Shown piece by piece: positions 1-10,288 of a DNA stretch of 64,000 nt. Origin of the DNA: Asparagopsis taxiformis (taxonomy: Eukaryota > Rhodophyta > Florideophyceae > Bonnemaisoniales > Bonnemaisoniaceae); assembly GCA_030407315.1 (NCBI GenBank), contig JALQPE010000129.1:1-64000 (forward strand). The letters are read 5' to 3'. A program made the position numbers and the translations under genes. The notes under the pieces are model-generated. The model saw only the letters and a list, made by a program, of their open reading frames with translations, ran no database searches and was not told where the DNA came from. How positions within the stretch are numbered: position 1 is the stretch's first letter; each line of letters opens with the position of its first letter.

Positions 1-996
1 CCCTCCCGCTCACGTTTGAGCTATGTACGCTGCAGACACTCTCGTTTCACGTAGAGATGTTTCACGTACATCGTTAAGTCGGTACATGCGGTACGACACC
101 ACGTTCGCGAATGCGTCGAGCATTGTCGTGTGCTCTGCTAACGCGTGGCAAACGGGTCCGAGGGCGTTCCCTGGTAAGCGTACCGCGTCGGCACGTTCGT
201 TTTCGTGGAATCGCGTGTCCGTCGTGCCGAACGTACCCAGCCACGGAATGTACGTATCACGTGGCGGGGGAGCTCTCGTATCGAATTGTGCAGCTCGTGC
301 TGCGTCCGCCGACCGCGCGTGGTCTGGCGTGTCGTTAAAACGTAATTGCCTTCGTGGCGTCTCGTTGGGGTGGCGATGGCTCGTTGCACTGTCGCCCCCC
401 TTCCGTACGTTGTCGGGGTCGTCGGACCGGGTGTTGGTGGGTATCCTCCCGGAACGGCCGGGAGGATGCGAGTTATAGGCGCGCGAGCCTTCTTCGTAAT
501 TCGGATCGCTTCCGCTCGGCGGAGCGGAACGTCCGGCGACGATTTCGTTGAATACTACGACAAACGAGTCGAGTCTTCCCTCCACGGCGGAGAGGCGGTT
601 TCGTAAATCTTCGTTTTCCCGTTCGAGGGTCGCTGAGCTTTCACGTAACGCACGAGCTTCGCGCTCCGAGACTCCGAGTCTCTGCCTTACGGCTTCGTCG
701 ACGGCCGCGTCGCTCGCCCTTTCGATGTGACCTCGAAGGTCTTCGTACACTACGCGTAGTGCCGTGGGAGTCACGTTCCCTTCGTTGAGCTGACCGCGCG
801 TTGCGGGGTCCATGCTCACGGACTCAAACGGGCTTACCGTACGTGGTAGCTGGCCGATCGCCTCGATATCCGGCGGGATAGATCGATCAGTCGCGAAGAT
901 CGCTTCTGCTGACAAGGCCACGTCAGCTTCGGCGTCCGCTGACGTTGGCAACGGTTGCCTGGGCGACGCGCTGGAATTCGACACAGCGTAATTCAT
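1..996 (-). pseudogene. gag of LTR retroelement B, copy 1 (frameshifted, runs off left edge)
   Basis: This is the N-terminal part of the capsid-type Gag of retroelement family B, read leftwards. It matches the intact Gag at 47902-50307 from the start codon onward (N-terminus MNYAVSNSSASPRQ), with a coiled-coil stretch around residues 100-145. Two features show decay. Three small deletions between about 475 and 345 (one A and one C together, later one A) put about 45 residues into a wrong frame and then restore it. Near 64 and 46 two extra A residues shift the frame, so the reading ends at position 10 although homology continues to the window edge. The zinc knuckle would lie outside the window. 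Identity as Gag rests on the full-length copy; confidence in pseudogene status is high. Confidence 0.85.
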
Positions 997-1075
997 AGAC
1001 CGTCGTCTGTAGCACGTAGCTTTCGTTTAACGTAAAAGAGCTCAACCTCGTTGGTTGTCGTTATGCTCGTAGCAA

Positions 1076-1094
1076 CTTCTAGGTCGCGAGACCA
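1076..1094 (-). promoter_or_regulatory. Primer-binding site of retroelement B, copy 1
   Basis: On the minus strand this reads TGGTCTCGCGACCTAGAAG, starting one base after the LTR end. A TGG start is what pairing with a tRNA 3'-CCA end requires. It differs by one base from the site in B copy 2 (47804-47822) and in element A (8538-8556). Bases 997-1075 are untranslated leader before gag. Confidence 0.65.
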
Positions 1095-1095
1095 G

Positions 1096-1758
1096 TGTGG
1101 AACGATAGTTCGGTGACGAAGTAGCTGGTACGAGCTAGTGGACACGCTGTCCTTGCGACGAAACGAACGAACAGTCCACCCGCTGGTGTTTTGACTGTAT
1201 GTTAGGTAGGACGGCAGAGATAGGTTAGCGAGTAGACACGAGCGTCACGACGCAACAATCCACGCGAGGATTACGTTAGCAAACGAGGTGGCACGTCACC
1301 GGAGGCGCTCTCAACCAAGCCCGGAGGCACTACACGCAATCAGCCTTACGTGCGGCGATGGGTAGGGAGTACGCAGCTCGACGGAGACGAAGCCTCGCTA
1401 GGCAAAACGTAAACGTAAAACGTAGAAGTCAGTCGTAGACTAGAGCCGTTGCTCGTTCGATGTATTGTCCCCTTTCCCTCCCGGCACGATGCCAATACCT
1501 ATATAGCCACGATGGCATCGCTTTACAGTGTAAACACTGCTCGTAACGTCCCCGAATGGAAAGGACCTTGTGGGTCACACGTAGGGACCCGTTGGTCCGT
1601 TGGCCGTTGCCAGTACGTTCGTTGCACACGTGTGCCGGTTGCGCGCGCGCATGCGCCAGCAATGTTCGTGCATTGCTGTCGCCGGTCGTGTCCACCGAAA
1701 TTCGAATTCCGCGGAAAACGTAAATATTTGCAATTTCGGAATTGCCACGTATACTACA
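1096..1758 (-). mobile_element. 5' LTR of retroelement B, copy 1
   Basis: The 663-bp segment begins TGTAGTATACG on the minus strand at 1758 and ends in ACA at 1096, the usual TG...CA LTR ends. It is nearly the same as 47144-47802, and in both copies one base separates its end from a TGG-starting primer-binding site. Both copies diverge from each other exactly upstream of the TGT, which fixes the outer boundary. The pol frame of element A reads into it from 1759, so B was inserted inside the 3' end of A. Confidence 0.8.
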
Positions 1759-4100
1759 GTATACTCCTTGGAGTGTTCCTCCGAGTCACCGTCGACCGGC
1801 GCCGGACTGACCAGTTCGCTTGCGTCCTGCGTTACCCGTGGGTAATCTTCGCGTACGATTGGCGCTGGGGCGCTTCCTTGGGGGTTGGACGGGTCGGTTA
1901 CCATATCTCCGGGTGGCGGGGCCGCCCTAACTGCCGGTGGCCTCGCTTCGGAGCCCGGTTCCGTCTGTACTTCGTTCGCCCGGGGGCGTCGCGGCAATCG
2001 ACTTCTTGAATTAGCGGTTTCGCGGCCTTCGTCCTCCCCGTCGCTACCCGGCTGCACCGGTCCACGACTCGGGGCTGGGCGTACGCGATCCGAACTAATT
2101 CTCTCGGGAATCCCGTCGACAAGTATGTCAAACGTGTGACCTTGGTTAGATATAACCGTATACGGGCCCATCGATTGGAAATCCAACTTGTTCCGGGCTC
2201 GCCCGAGTATAGTCGTCTCCTGGGAGGTATTGCGCAAGTCGATATAGACGGCGTCCCCGGCTCGAATGCGGCGATTTGGTGCTCGCACCGCTTTATCGAA
2301 GTCGCGCTTGTACCGGGCTTGCATTCTCGCGAGCGAGGAATTAGCGCGCGCATACAACCCACGTAGCTGCCGGCACCAGGAATCACGCGTCCAGGCTTCA
2401 TCACCGTTGAGTGTGACATCCTCTAAGCCTATCGGCGGCGGCGCGCGCGTCAAGACCAATTCGAAGGGAAGTGTATTCGTCGAGCGGTGCACGCACCGAT
2501 TGTAAGCGTAGGCAAGGGCGGGGAGGTATTCGTCCCAGTTGCGATGATCCTCAGCCACGTAATGGCGCAGCATAGACGCGAGCGTCCTATTGAATCGTTC
2601 GACTTGACCATTCGTCTGCGGATGATACGTAGTAGTAGTCACCGGCTTGATGCCCAAAATGACGCAGGCGTCGACGAAGGTTTTAGAACGAAACTGGGGT
2701 CCATTATCCGACAGGATAGTCTTAGGTGCCCCATAAGTAAACACCCATTCCTCCACGAAGGCTTTCACAACCAAGCTAGCTTGTATCGAGCGCATGGCCA
2801 CGAGCCTGCACAGCTTGGAATAACGGTCCATGATGACCAGAACGTGTAACTTCCCTCGGGAGGTTTTCGGTAGGGGACCCATGAGGTCTATTGCGACGTC
2901 CTCTAGTGGCCTGAGGGCCGGGAACAACTTCAAGGGGTTGGTATGGCGGGACAGCTGCATCCTATCCCTGGCGAATGTTTCGCATCCGCGCACCGTGGCG
3001 TGCACATCGACGACCATGGTCGGCCAATAAAGTCCCTGTCGTAGAGTATCGTACATCCGCCTCACCCCTGGATGTCCAGCGGTGGCGGAGTAGTGATAGT
3101 TACGCAACAGCCGAGGCCGTAGCGATTCGGGCACGAGGACCTGTGGGCGAGCAAGCGCTGGCAATTTCCTCGCGAGGATCTCGTCTTCTGTAAGAACCAC
3201 TTGCTGGTCCACTCCGTCATCCATACGTTTGCGCATAGTTTGACAAAACTCATCAACCAGTTGCGCTTGGATCCACTCATCCCTCGAGATGGCTTCGGGT
3301 ACCAACTCGTGAGTGGAGACAAAACATGGCACGGAATCTCTCAAGGGCAACGGATACATATCCTCTGTCACTCTGTACTCATCATCCTCCATAAAGGTCC
3401 CGTGGGTTTTCTCCCCTTCTTGGATTGAGAAGGTGGGTATGTCCTCGTCGATGGGGGTTCGGTCTTCACCGGTGGTCTCTATCCGCGACAGCGTGTCTGG
3501 AACGACATTTTTAATACCTGGGCGGTATTGAATATCGAAGTCGAACTCCGACAACCGTAGTCGCCAGCGTGCTAGACGTCCCTCGGAAGGGGTAATGGAC
3601 AGGATCCATGTGAGCGAATTATGATCCGTTCTGACGGTGAAGCGAGCCCCTTCTAAGTAGGGCCTTAAGAGGCTGATAGCCCAGAACACCGAGAGGCATT
3701 CCTTCTCCGTTGTCGTGTAGCGGCGTTGCGTGTCCGTGAGCGTTTTGCTCCAGTACCCCACGGGGTGTAGCAGTTTGTCCTCCTGTTCTTGCAATAGGGC
3801 GCACCCCATCTGCCCGTCCGACGCGTCTACGTCGAGCGTGTACGGCTTCCCAGCATGCGGGAGGCGTAGGATAGGTGGCGACGCGAGCGCCTTTTTCAAC
3901 TCGTTAAATGCCTCAAGCTGGGCATCTGAGGGCTCATCCAACTGCACGGGCATACCCTTCTTTAGTAACTCCGTGAGCGGCGCAGATATCTTGGCGTAGG
4001 ATTTAACGAAACGTCGATAGACGTTGCAAGAACCCAGGAAACTCCGTAGCTGCGTTTGCGTCCGTGGGTACAAGATCCGTGGATCGCACCTAGGCCAGTG
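1759..4100 (-). pseudogene. Element A pol, 3' part: RNase H, integrase
   Basis: Begins after a frameshift near 4115-4060 that separates it from the reverse transcriptase. RNase H shows its acidic residues in YTLDVDASDG, TEKECLSVF and VRTDHNSL. Integrase follows: a zinc-binding H-H-C-C region, then the DDE core with Asp in DLMGPLPKTS, Asp in TILSDNGPQF and Glu in YHPQTNGQVERFNRT. In the zinc region the second cysteine of the usual C-x2-C pair is Phe (CETFARDR), which should weaken zinc binding. The C-terminal part has the usual small beta domain ending ISSDRVRPAPS and then a long acidic, proline-rich tail; no chromodomain is visible. The open frame begins upstream at 4301 in an out-of-frame stretch and runs on to 1575 through the LTR of element B, but the last 60 or so residues are not pol. 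Confidence 0.85.
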
Positions 4101-4777
4101 GTTATGACCTCGAGCTTGCCCGGTCGAATGCGGTGTCCGAGATAATCCACACTCTTGCGGAAGAACTCGCTCTTCTTGAACTTGAGCGAGACTCCTGCAT
4201 TCCGTAGAATGGTCAGTATGGCGTCGACGTGCGCAATGTGTTCTTCTTCTTCTCGCGAGAAGATAATTACGTCGTCGAGATACACTAGGCAGAACTGCCA
4301 TTTGACTCCCGAAAGGAGAATGTCAAGCGCGCGCTGGAAGGTTGCCGGCGCGTTAGTAAGGCCAAAAGGCATGCACACGAATTGGTAGGAACCAACGTGT
4401 GCTGTAAAAGCCGTCTTCTCCTTGTCCGCCTCCGCGATTGGAATCTGCCAATACCCGCTGTTGCAATCAAGCGTGGTAAAAATGGCTGCTTCACCGAGGG
4501 AGTCGATGCAGTCATCCATCCTCGGGATGGGGTATGCATCCTTAACTGTCACGGCGTTAAGCCGTCGGTAGTCGACGCAGAAACGCGACGAACCATCCTT
4601 TTTCGGCACAACCACAACTGGGCTCGCCCATTCTGACTGTGCCGGCTCGATGACGCCGGCCTGAAGCATTTCGCGCACCTGGGTGGCTATAATCTCGCGA
4701 TTTCTATGCCCCGCTCGGTACGGTGCTTGCCGAATTGGCACGGTGTCTGGCTTCAAGTCGATGCGGTGCTGCGTCGC
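4090..4777 (-). pseudogene. Element A pol, middle part: reverse transcriptase
   Basis: Reverse transcriptase of a Ty3/gypsy element. Visible motifs in order: IRQAPYRAG, PVVVVPKKDGSSRFCVDYR, YPIPRMDD, FTTLDCNSGYWQIP, FGLTNAPATFQ, and the catalytic VYLDDVIIFS with the two adjacent aspartates. It lies in the same frame as the protease ORF but a TAA at 4780-4778 separates them; the codons just after the stop (ATQHRIDLKPDTVP) are standard for the start of this domain, so the stop is a nonsense mutation and not a natural boundary. At the other end the frame is lost near 4115-4060, consistent with loss of one base. The catalytic core itself is complete. Confidence 0.85.
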
Positions 4778-5911
4778 TTAAATCTCACCAAGGTGACCAC
4801 TCCACATCGACGCGTGCTTTTCCAGCATCGCTATGATTTTCTTCCCAAGGGAAGGGTTGGAGACTTCAATAGTGTCCAACACGGTTTGGCGCCAATCTGG
4901 CGCCGGTTCTGCCCGAAGGCATGCCTCGCCCGTCGGTGGCTCGCCACCAACCGGTAAGGAATTATCGATGACCCGTGGGTCTTTGGTTCTCCCAGGGTCG
5001 TTAGCCTCGCGCGGGCCATTCTCTATGGACCCGACCGTGAGTATCGAGGCTGGCGGACCCTCAGTGTGTCCGAGAACCATGCCCTTGGGCAACTTAACAT
5101 CTCGGTTGCCGAAATTGGCAACCTCCACGGCGAATGGTACCAACGCACGAGCGCTGATGACACCGTTCGCCATCTGGATGTTTTTCCCTTCAAGAAGGGC
5201 CTTCTTCGGAACCAAGACTTGGAGACCTGGCTCCGAAGTAATTACAGAGACTCGAGTGGTCCGTCGCGGCGGGAGGGCTATACTCGCAGCCACGCGGACG
5301 TTGCGGTTGCGCGGCCTCGGTAGCAATGGCGACTGAGGCGCTGGTACTCTCTTGAGAGACTTCCGCCACCCAATGGGTATACGTTCCTGGGTATGGCGCA
5401 TGATAAACAGCCGTTTTGGCGGAAGTACGGCATCAACATGAGCGTTGATGAAATCACATCCAAGGATGCAAGCGACAGCAAGTTGTTCGACAACTATGAA
5501 GCGTTGCCGAATCGTCGATTTCCCAACCTGGAGGTGTAGGATTGCCACGGCAATTGGTGGCATTCGGCGGCCGTTTGCATCAAGAACTCGAGTTCCTGCG
5601 GGAAGCTTTTCGAGAGGATATCGCTGCCGCCAATCAGTGGGGAGCGCGTTCTCTCGAATAACACTAAGGCTGGCCCCAGTGTCCAACACTGCGGCCAAGT
5701 AACTAAAACTGACCTTGGTCAATCCTAGCAACGCGTCAACTTGGTAGTTGCGCGTTCCGACGGTTAGTGCAGAGACGTCAACGGGTTCATCCCTTGAGCC
5801 AGCTGGTTGTCCTTGGACAATGTTCTGCACTACAGGGGCAAGTTGGCTTGTAGCCGTTTGGACTTGACCAACTTGTTCGGCACCCGGAAGCGGTGAATGA
5901 GCAAATTTCAC
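4778..5911 (-). CDS. Element A pol, 5' part: retropepsin-type aspartic protease
   Basis: First segment of the Pol polyprotein. It contains the retroviral aspartic protease signature LDTGASLSVI and, about 65 residues on, ILGCDFINAHVDAV. Polyprotein processing is the known role of this family. The frame overlaps the end of Gag in the -1 frame: upstream of the first plausible initiator the frame stays open through the Gag stop and reads KRDGGGDVGEPPP, so expression is probably by a -1 shift from Gag and the listed 5' boundary is not a true start. It ends at TAA 4780-4778, after which the same frame continues into reverse transcriptase. Confidence 0.8.
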   Translation of the reverse strand: MKFAHSPLPGAEQVGQVQTATSQLAPVVQNIVQGQPAGSRDEPVDVSALTVGTRNYQVDALLGLTKVSFSYLAAVLDTGASLSVIRENALPTDWRQRYPLEKLPAGTRVLDANGRRMPPIAVAILHLQVGKSTIRQRFIVVEQLAVACILGCDFINAHVDAVLPPKRLFIMRHTQERIPIGWRKSLKRVPAPQSPLLPRPRNRNVRVAASIALPPRRTTRVSVITSEPGLQVLVPKKALLEGKNIQMANGVISARALVPFAVEVANFGNRDVKLPKGMVLGHTEGPPASILTVGSIENGPREANDPGRTKDPRVIDNSLPVGGEPPTGEACLRAEPAPDWRQTVLDTIEVSNPSLGKKIIAMLEKHASMWSGHLGEI

Positions 5912-5943
5912 ACAGGGTGTCGAGGCGCTCGGAGGCGGTTCCC

Positions 5944-8256
5944 CTACATCGCCTCCTCCATCCCGTTTTCTGGGTGGGGGCCAATATCGCTGGAGGAAGA
6001 GCTCCCTCCTATCGATAGCTCGTCCAAATCCCGTGGGAGTTCAGCTTCTTCGGTGTCAACCAATAGGGTGCGTAGCAAATCCCTTTCGTTCTGGTCGTAT
6101 GGTTCGCGCGCCTGCGCGGCCTTGATGCTATCGCGGACCTCCTGGGGGAGTAAGCGGCATTGGGTCATGACGTGACCCACCTTGCGGCATACGAGGCAAC
6201 GTGGCGGTGTGCGTGCACTGGTGTACACTCGCGAGTGTGGGGTCTTAGGGTATTCCCGTCGCTGACCCAAGGGTCTTCCACGGTCCCTTTCTCGTCGACC
6301 ACCATCGGAGCCATTGAAGTCCAACTGGCGTTGAGTGGGGGTGCGGGCGGTTGCGCCGGCCTCTACCCCTCCTTCAGAAACTCCTATGGGAGTCGTATCG
6401 ACCGAATCCATAGGCGGGGTATTTTCCCCGCCGAAGGCCACGGCCAACACGGCGTTATTGCCTTGTTTGCTCGCGAGCGTTCCTTCGTCTACGGATATCG
6501 TATTCACCCTACGCGTGGTGACCCGTTTCTGCGTAGGTATCGGGGGATTAGTGTGCAGGCGGGAGTGTTGGCGCTGCGTTTCACGAGCAGTATCGCCAAG
6601 GCTCTGCGCGCGCATACGAACGTCCTGAAACGTCATACGGGGGTTCTTGGACACATCATCCCGCACAACGTGTTGTGAATATGATAATAATCCATCGATG
6701 TAAATCGCCATGAGGGAGCGCTCGAGGAATGCGTCACCGCACCTCAGGGCTTCCCTTCGGAGACGGAAGGCGAACTGGTCTTCAGTCTCTGCTACGCCTT
6801 GGCGCATTTGCGTGACTTGACGGTACGCGTGTTGGAGTACCGACTCCTTCGCGTACGCGAGTAACAGCCAGTTGACGGCTTCCGGATAGGAATTGATGAT
6901 ATCAATTCCCGGGCGTGCGTCGGCGAAACCCGTGCCTCGGCCGACGTAAGAGAGCATCGTTTCACGAGCCTCCCCAGCCATGAAATATTTCATGAGCGGG
7001 AGGGCTGCTCCTTCGGCCACGCCGGTTTCATCACACGCAAACTTGAAGTTCTTCAAGAACGCCAGAACGGCGATTGGGTCTTCACCAGTGAAGAGCGGTA
7101 CGGTCATGACATGCCTGAGCTGTCTTGCCGTCCGGGACAGCCGCTGGGCGACTTTATCGTCGTAGCGGTTGTCTTGGTTCCGCAACCTATATGTGCGGTA
7201 AGATAGGGCTTTCGTGAAGCGCTCGTTAAGCGGCCTGATTTCGACAAGGCCGGGGTAAGACGAGTCTGGTGACTCTTCCGCCCGGGGGCGTTCTCGGTGT
7301 GGGGCTTGAGCACATGATTCACGCATGAGGTCCACCCAGCGACGGGCTTCTTCATGTTCCCTATTTTCCCTGCGGGGGTCATGGTTCGGTGGGTCTCCAC
7401 CGATCGGTTCCATTGGAACCGGTCGAGCGGCGTCATCGTTCCGGCCCGCCCTGCTGCGAGGAGAGAGCGGACTTAACGGCGCCTCGGCGTCCTGCATTTC
7501 TGTCACGGCGTCCCGGACGAGATGCGGAATTTCGAGCCTTAGGGCCGTCTTGAGTCGCGTGTAAACGCGTTCGGTCACGACCGACTCCAATTGTCTGGTC
7601 ACGATGGGAACGATTTCGGAGATCAGCGAGGCGCGCATATCGTCATAAGCTGCCTGCGGGTGAATGGCGCGGTCGATACGCACCTCCTCGCGAGCGATTT
7701 CACGGGCTACCTCCCGTGCGATAGCCCGGATCTCCTGCGGGGCAACTGCCGTGGCAGGCGGCTGCTTCAAAGCCGCACTGGCAGGGGCAGTGGCCGTGCT
7801 TGGCATCCGTGGGGGCCTGTCCGAAAACAGTCCCGTGGATGGCAATGTGGTCAAGCCGAGGCTGGGAAGCGGGTCAATATGGATAGAGGGCTCGCGAAGC
7901 ACTCTCTTCCCCTCGCTTCTGCTGTTCGCTGCAGCAGGCGTCGGCTCTTGAGCCACCGATAATTCATCACCTCTAGGGGTAGGCGCCACCACAGGAAGTG
8001 TAAGTGGCCTCGCGCCCATCCCTGAGTCCACGCTTGACAGCGAGTGGACATTTTCCGCCGGGGGCGGCGACTTTGGAGGTGTCGCCGCTGAAACTGCCGA
8101 GGCAGTCTTCTTTCGCGCGTTTGCGCGAGTTCGGGGAGGGGAGCTTCGCGGCACGCTGGCTGCCCTCCCTTTTCTACGACTGGTCGTCGTAGTGGCCGAG
8201 GATTTTCGCTCCTTGGCTAGTGAGCTGGCCGTCGGCTCATCGATGCCGGGGGCCAT
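5944..8256 (-). CDS. Element A Gag polyprotein with CCHC zinc knuckle
   Basis: 770-residue intact Gag. The N-terminal third is basic and proline/serine rich; the middle has the helical capsid-like region (FTGEDPIAVLAFLKNF...), typical of Ty3/gypsy Gag; near residue 686 there is one zinc knuckle, CLVCRKVGHVMTQC, matching C-x2-C-x4-H-x4-C, which binds element RNA in this family. The C-terminus is acidic. The stop lies in a sequence GCGATGTAGG, shared with family B. Start chosen as the first Met after the leader; the upstream 281 bases to the primer-binding site contain no other frame of note. Gag of A and Gag of B are not obviously alignable outside general layout. Confidence 0.85.
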   Translation of the reverse strand: MAPGIDEPTASSLAKERKSSATTTTSRRKGRAASVPRSSPPRTRANARKKTASAVSAATPPKSPPPAENVHSLSSVDSGMGARPLTLPVVAPTPRGDELSVAQEPTPAAANSRSEGKRVLREPSIHIDPLPSLGLTTLPSTGLFSDRPPRMPSTATAPASAALKQPPATAVAPQEIRAIAREVAREIAREEVRIDRAIHPQAAYDDMRASLISEIVPIVTRQLESVVTERVYTRLKTALRLEIPHLVRDAVTEMQDAEAPLSPLSPRSRAGRNDDAARPVPMEPIGGDPPNHDPRRENREHEEARRWVDLMRESCAQAPHRERPRAEESPDSSYPGLVEIRPLNERFTKALSYRTYRLRNQDNRYDDKVAQRLSRTARQLRHVMTVPLFTGEDPIAVLAFLKNFKFACDETGVAEGAALPLMKYFMAGEARETMLSYVGRGTGFADARPGIDIINSYPEAVNWLLLAYAKESVLQHAYRQVTQMRQGVAETEDQFAFRLRREALRCGDAFLERSLMAIYIDGLLSYSQHVVRDDVSKNPRMTFQDVRMRAQSLGDTARETQRQHSRLHTNPPIPTQKRVTTRRVNTISVDEGTLASKQGNNAVLAVAFGGENTPPMDSVDTTPIGVSEGGVEAGATARTPTQRQLDFNGSDGGRRERDRGRPLGQRREYPKTPHSRVYTSARTPPRCLVCRKVGHVMTQCRLLPQEVRDSIKAAQAREPYDQNERDLLRTLLVDTEEAELPRDLDELSIGGSSSSSDIGPHPENGMEEAM

Positions 8257-8537
8257 TCTGTTCGCTCACCGAAATGAATATAAATAATTTGGTTGAGATT
8301 ATGCTCCTCCGAGCTACGGTGTTTAACGTCTGTCGACGGTTACCTCACACGAATCTTCGTCGATTTACAGGGCCTGCAGCTCCGGGCGTACCCGTTCTGA
8401 CTTTCTTCGTACCTCGCGTACGGTATACTTTCCTTTCCTTTGTTACTTTCCTAGTTTTTGACGCTGACAAAGCGGTGTACAATGCTCACCAGCGGAGATG
8501 TTTTAGCAACCTAGGTTGATCAACAGCGTCCCGAACG
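8257..8537 (-). other. Untranslated leader of element A
   Basis: Between the primer-binding site and the Gag start. I see no gene. Parts close to the primer-binding site resemble the corresponding leader of family B. Confidence 0.6.
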
Positions 8538-8556
8538 CTTCTAGGTCGAGAGACCA
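8538..8556 (-). promoter_or_regulatory. Primer-binding site of element A
   Basis: Minus strand TGGTCTCTCGACCTAGAAG, identical to the site in B copy 2. It starts two bases after an ACA that ends the LTR. The core GGTCTCTCGACC is partly self-complementary (GGTC/GACC). Confidence 0.65.
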
Positions 8557-8558
8557 AA

Positions 8559-9827
8559 TGTAGGACCTTAGCCCTTGTAGATGGATTATACCTCCGAGGA
8601 GGATTAGAGGATAGGGATAAGGCTTCGAACTCATGAGTGAGAGCGTCGATTCCACGAGGCTGACGCCTCGTGCGATCCTAGTAGCCCGAGGGCTGTGTCG
8701 GGTGGATCGATCCCTCGGAGCCCGGACACCTGTCTCCCAACCCGGTAGCGGGTGGTAGAGCGGGGTCCGGGAGGGCTGGATCAAACCTGCCGGAGGGATC
8801 TATCGGCCGTGGCCGTCCTCAACCCACTCAAGGGTTAACTAGGCACTTAGCGCGATGGATCCCCGCGGGGATTGTGGTCGCCTCCACGCGTGGTTTTCAC
8901 ACGACGTATTCCGCAACTGTGATACCACTGACGGCAGGGGTCGGGACCGTTTGAAAATCCTGCGGGCGTTGGCTTCGGTTGACCGGCTGGGGGTGCCAAC
9001 AGCACTCCCAGTCGGTAGCCTTGTCCCGGTGGGCGGAAGGCTCCTCCCGGTCGCCTAGCGGCGTTAAAAGAAGCGGGAAGGTTCTCCACTACCGTGGAGA
9101 CGAAATGCCCTAGGGCAATCCACGTGCACTCCCGCCGGAGGAGGCTCGCGGCGGGCAATTGGGGAAATGTGCGAGCGATCCCCAATTGGAGATCGAAACG
9201 GAGCAGCGGGTATCCGGTAAGGGAACTGCCGCCGCCGTTTAGTTGTAAGTTAAACGACCACGGTCGAAAGATTTGGAACCGAGACGATCTACCTTTATTG
9301 TAGCTTAGTGGTCGATCCGTTGACCTTAAATGGTCAACGAGACTGCCGGGACCGGACTAGGACCAATGGTCCCGGTCCGGCGTCCAATGGACCTTGTAGG
9401 GTGTTTATGTGGCCCAGGGGCCTTACAGAGTAAGCTGCTACGTTGCTACGTGTAAACTAATAGAAACGGCTAGCCGTAACGTACACGTGCACAACTGTAA
9501 CGGGAGAATCCTCCCGCTCGCACACGTGTGTGACTAATCGCGCCTATATCGCTACACGTTGCACGTTCGCCGAAGGGTCCCGCGCAAGCAATGTAGCCCG
9601 GTGCCAATGCAAGGCGGCACGCACCCATTCGCCCTTGGGCGACAATCCCTTTGCCACGTCACCGTGTCTAATGATTACCAACGCAGCTCTTCGCAGCTGA
9701 CTCCGTACCGATCACCCACTCACGCTCTCGAGCGTACCGCTTAAGCGACCCCTCCTGGCGCCCATTCCAGACGCCTGGAATCACCCTCCCGCGACCGCTC
9801 GCAGCGCAATACGGGACGAGTCCCACA
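8559..9827 (-). mobile_element. 5' LTR of element A (outer boundary uncertain)
   Basis: On the minus strand the inner end is ...ACA at 8559, just before the primer-binding site. The outer end is placed at 9827 because a TGT starts there and the very next bases on the other side belong to a chromodomain-integrase reading frame. An alternative TGT start at 9427 would give an 869-bp LTR and leave 400 unexplained GC-rich bases; those bases resemble the LTR in composition, so I prefer 9827. No second LTR is present to prove it. No coding sequence is evident. A superficial rRNA-like look (GC-rich, structured) was not supported. Confidence 0.5.
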
Positions 9828-9828
9828 T

Positions 9829-10248
9829 AAACTAATGTTCAAATGGATGGGGCCTAAGCGGATCATTCGGATCGTCAACGAGGTTGTTTACGAAGTTGAA
9901 GGGCTGATTGACAGAAAAAAGGAAAAGGTGCACGCGTGCAGACTGAGATTTTACAAGGGTGCACAGGACGAAACTGTGATTGCACCGGAACTCCTCGCCC
10001 ATGCGACACATACGGAAGCAAAATATGAAGAGATCGACGAGCTGGTCGACATGAAAGCAATAGACAATTCTATTTTCATACAAGTGCGATGGGAAGGCTT
10101 ACCGGATCTGATGGACCATACGTGGGAACCGTTGGTTAGACTACATTGTGATGTTCCTGAAATGGTGGAAAAATTCTTAGAAAAAACTAACAAGAAAGTA
10201 CTGGCACGAAGAGCAAAACAGATACTGCAACTCGCTCGCACAAGCTAA
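9829..10248 (+). pseudogene. Chromodomain retroelement: 3' end of pol (integrase C-terminus + chromodomain)
   Basis: About 140 residues without a plausible own start. The beginning, KLMFKWMGPKRII, is the integrase C-terminal beta domain found after the DDE core in Ty3/gypsy elements; from about residue 65 a chromodomain follows (YEEIDELVDMKA...VRWEGLPDLMDHTWEPL, with the aromatic/acidic positions of a methyl-lysine reader partly kept), ending in a basic helix. Chromoviruses use this module to direct integration to chromatin. Base use is AT-richer than elements A and B, so this is a third, different element. The upstream part of pol is missing; the reading frame begins exactly where the element A LTR appears to end, which suggests disruption by A. 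Confidence 0.75.
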
Positions 10249-10288
10249 GAATGCTCGCATTGCGTGTAGCTAGCGAGCATGAGGGCGG

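Larger units (their letters stand above)
1759..9827 (-). mobile_element. Ty3/gypsy LTR retrotransposon A, defective, interrupted by B
   Basis: Read leftwards the order is LTR (9827-8559), primer-binding site, leader, Gag (8256-5944), protease, reverse transcriptase, RNase H, integrase (to 1759). Integrase after RNase H places it in the Ty3/gypsy group. Its own 3' LTR is not in the window because element B is inserted at 1758/1759. Pol carries an in-frame stop (4780-4778) and a frameshift (about 4115-4060), so this copy cannot make a full polyprotein. The right end abuts a chromodomain-integrase fragment of another element, suggesting A landed inside that older copy. The outer LTR boundary is a best guess. 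Confidence 0.8.

Noticed and set aside
8560..9300. rRNA-like GC-rich structured sequence
   Set aside because: No conserved rRNA segment recognised; location next to a primer-binding site fits an LTR.
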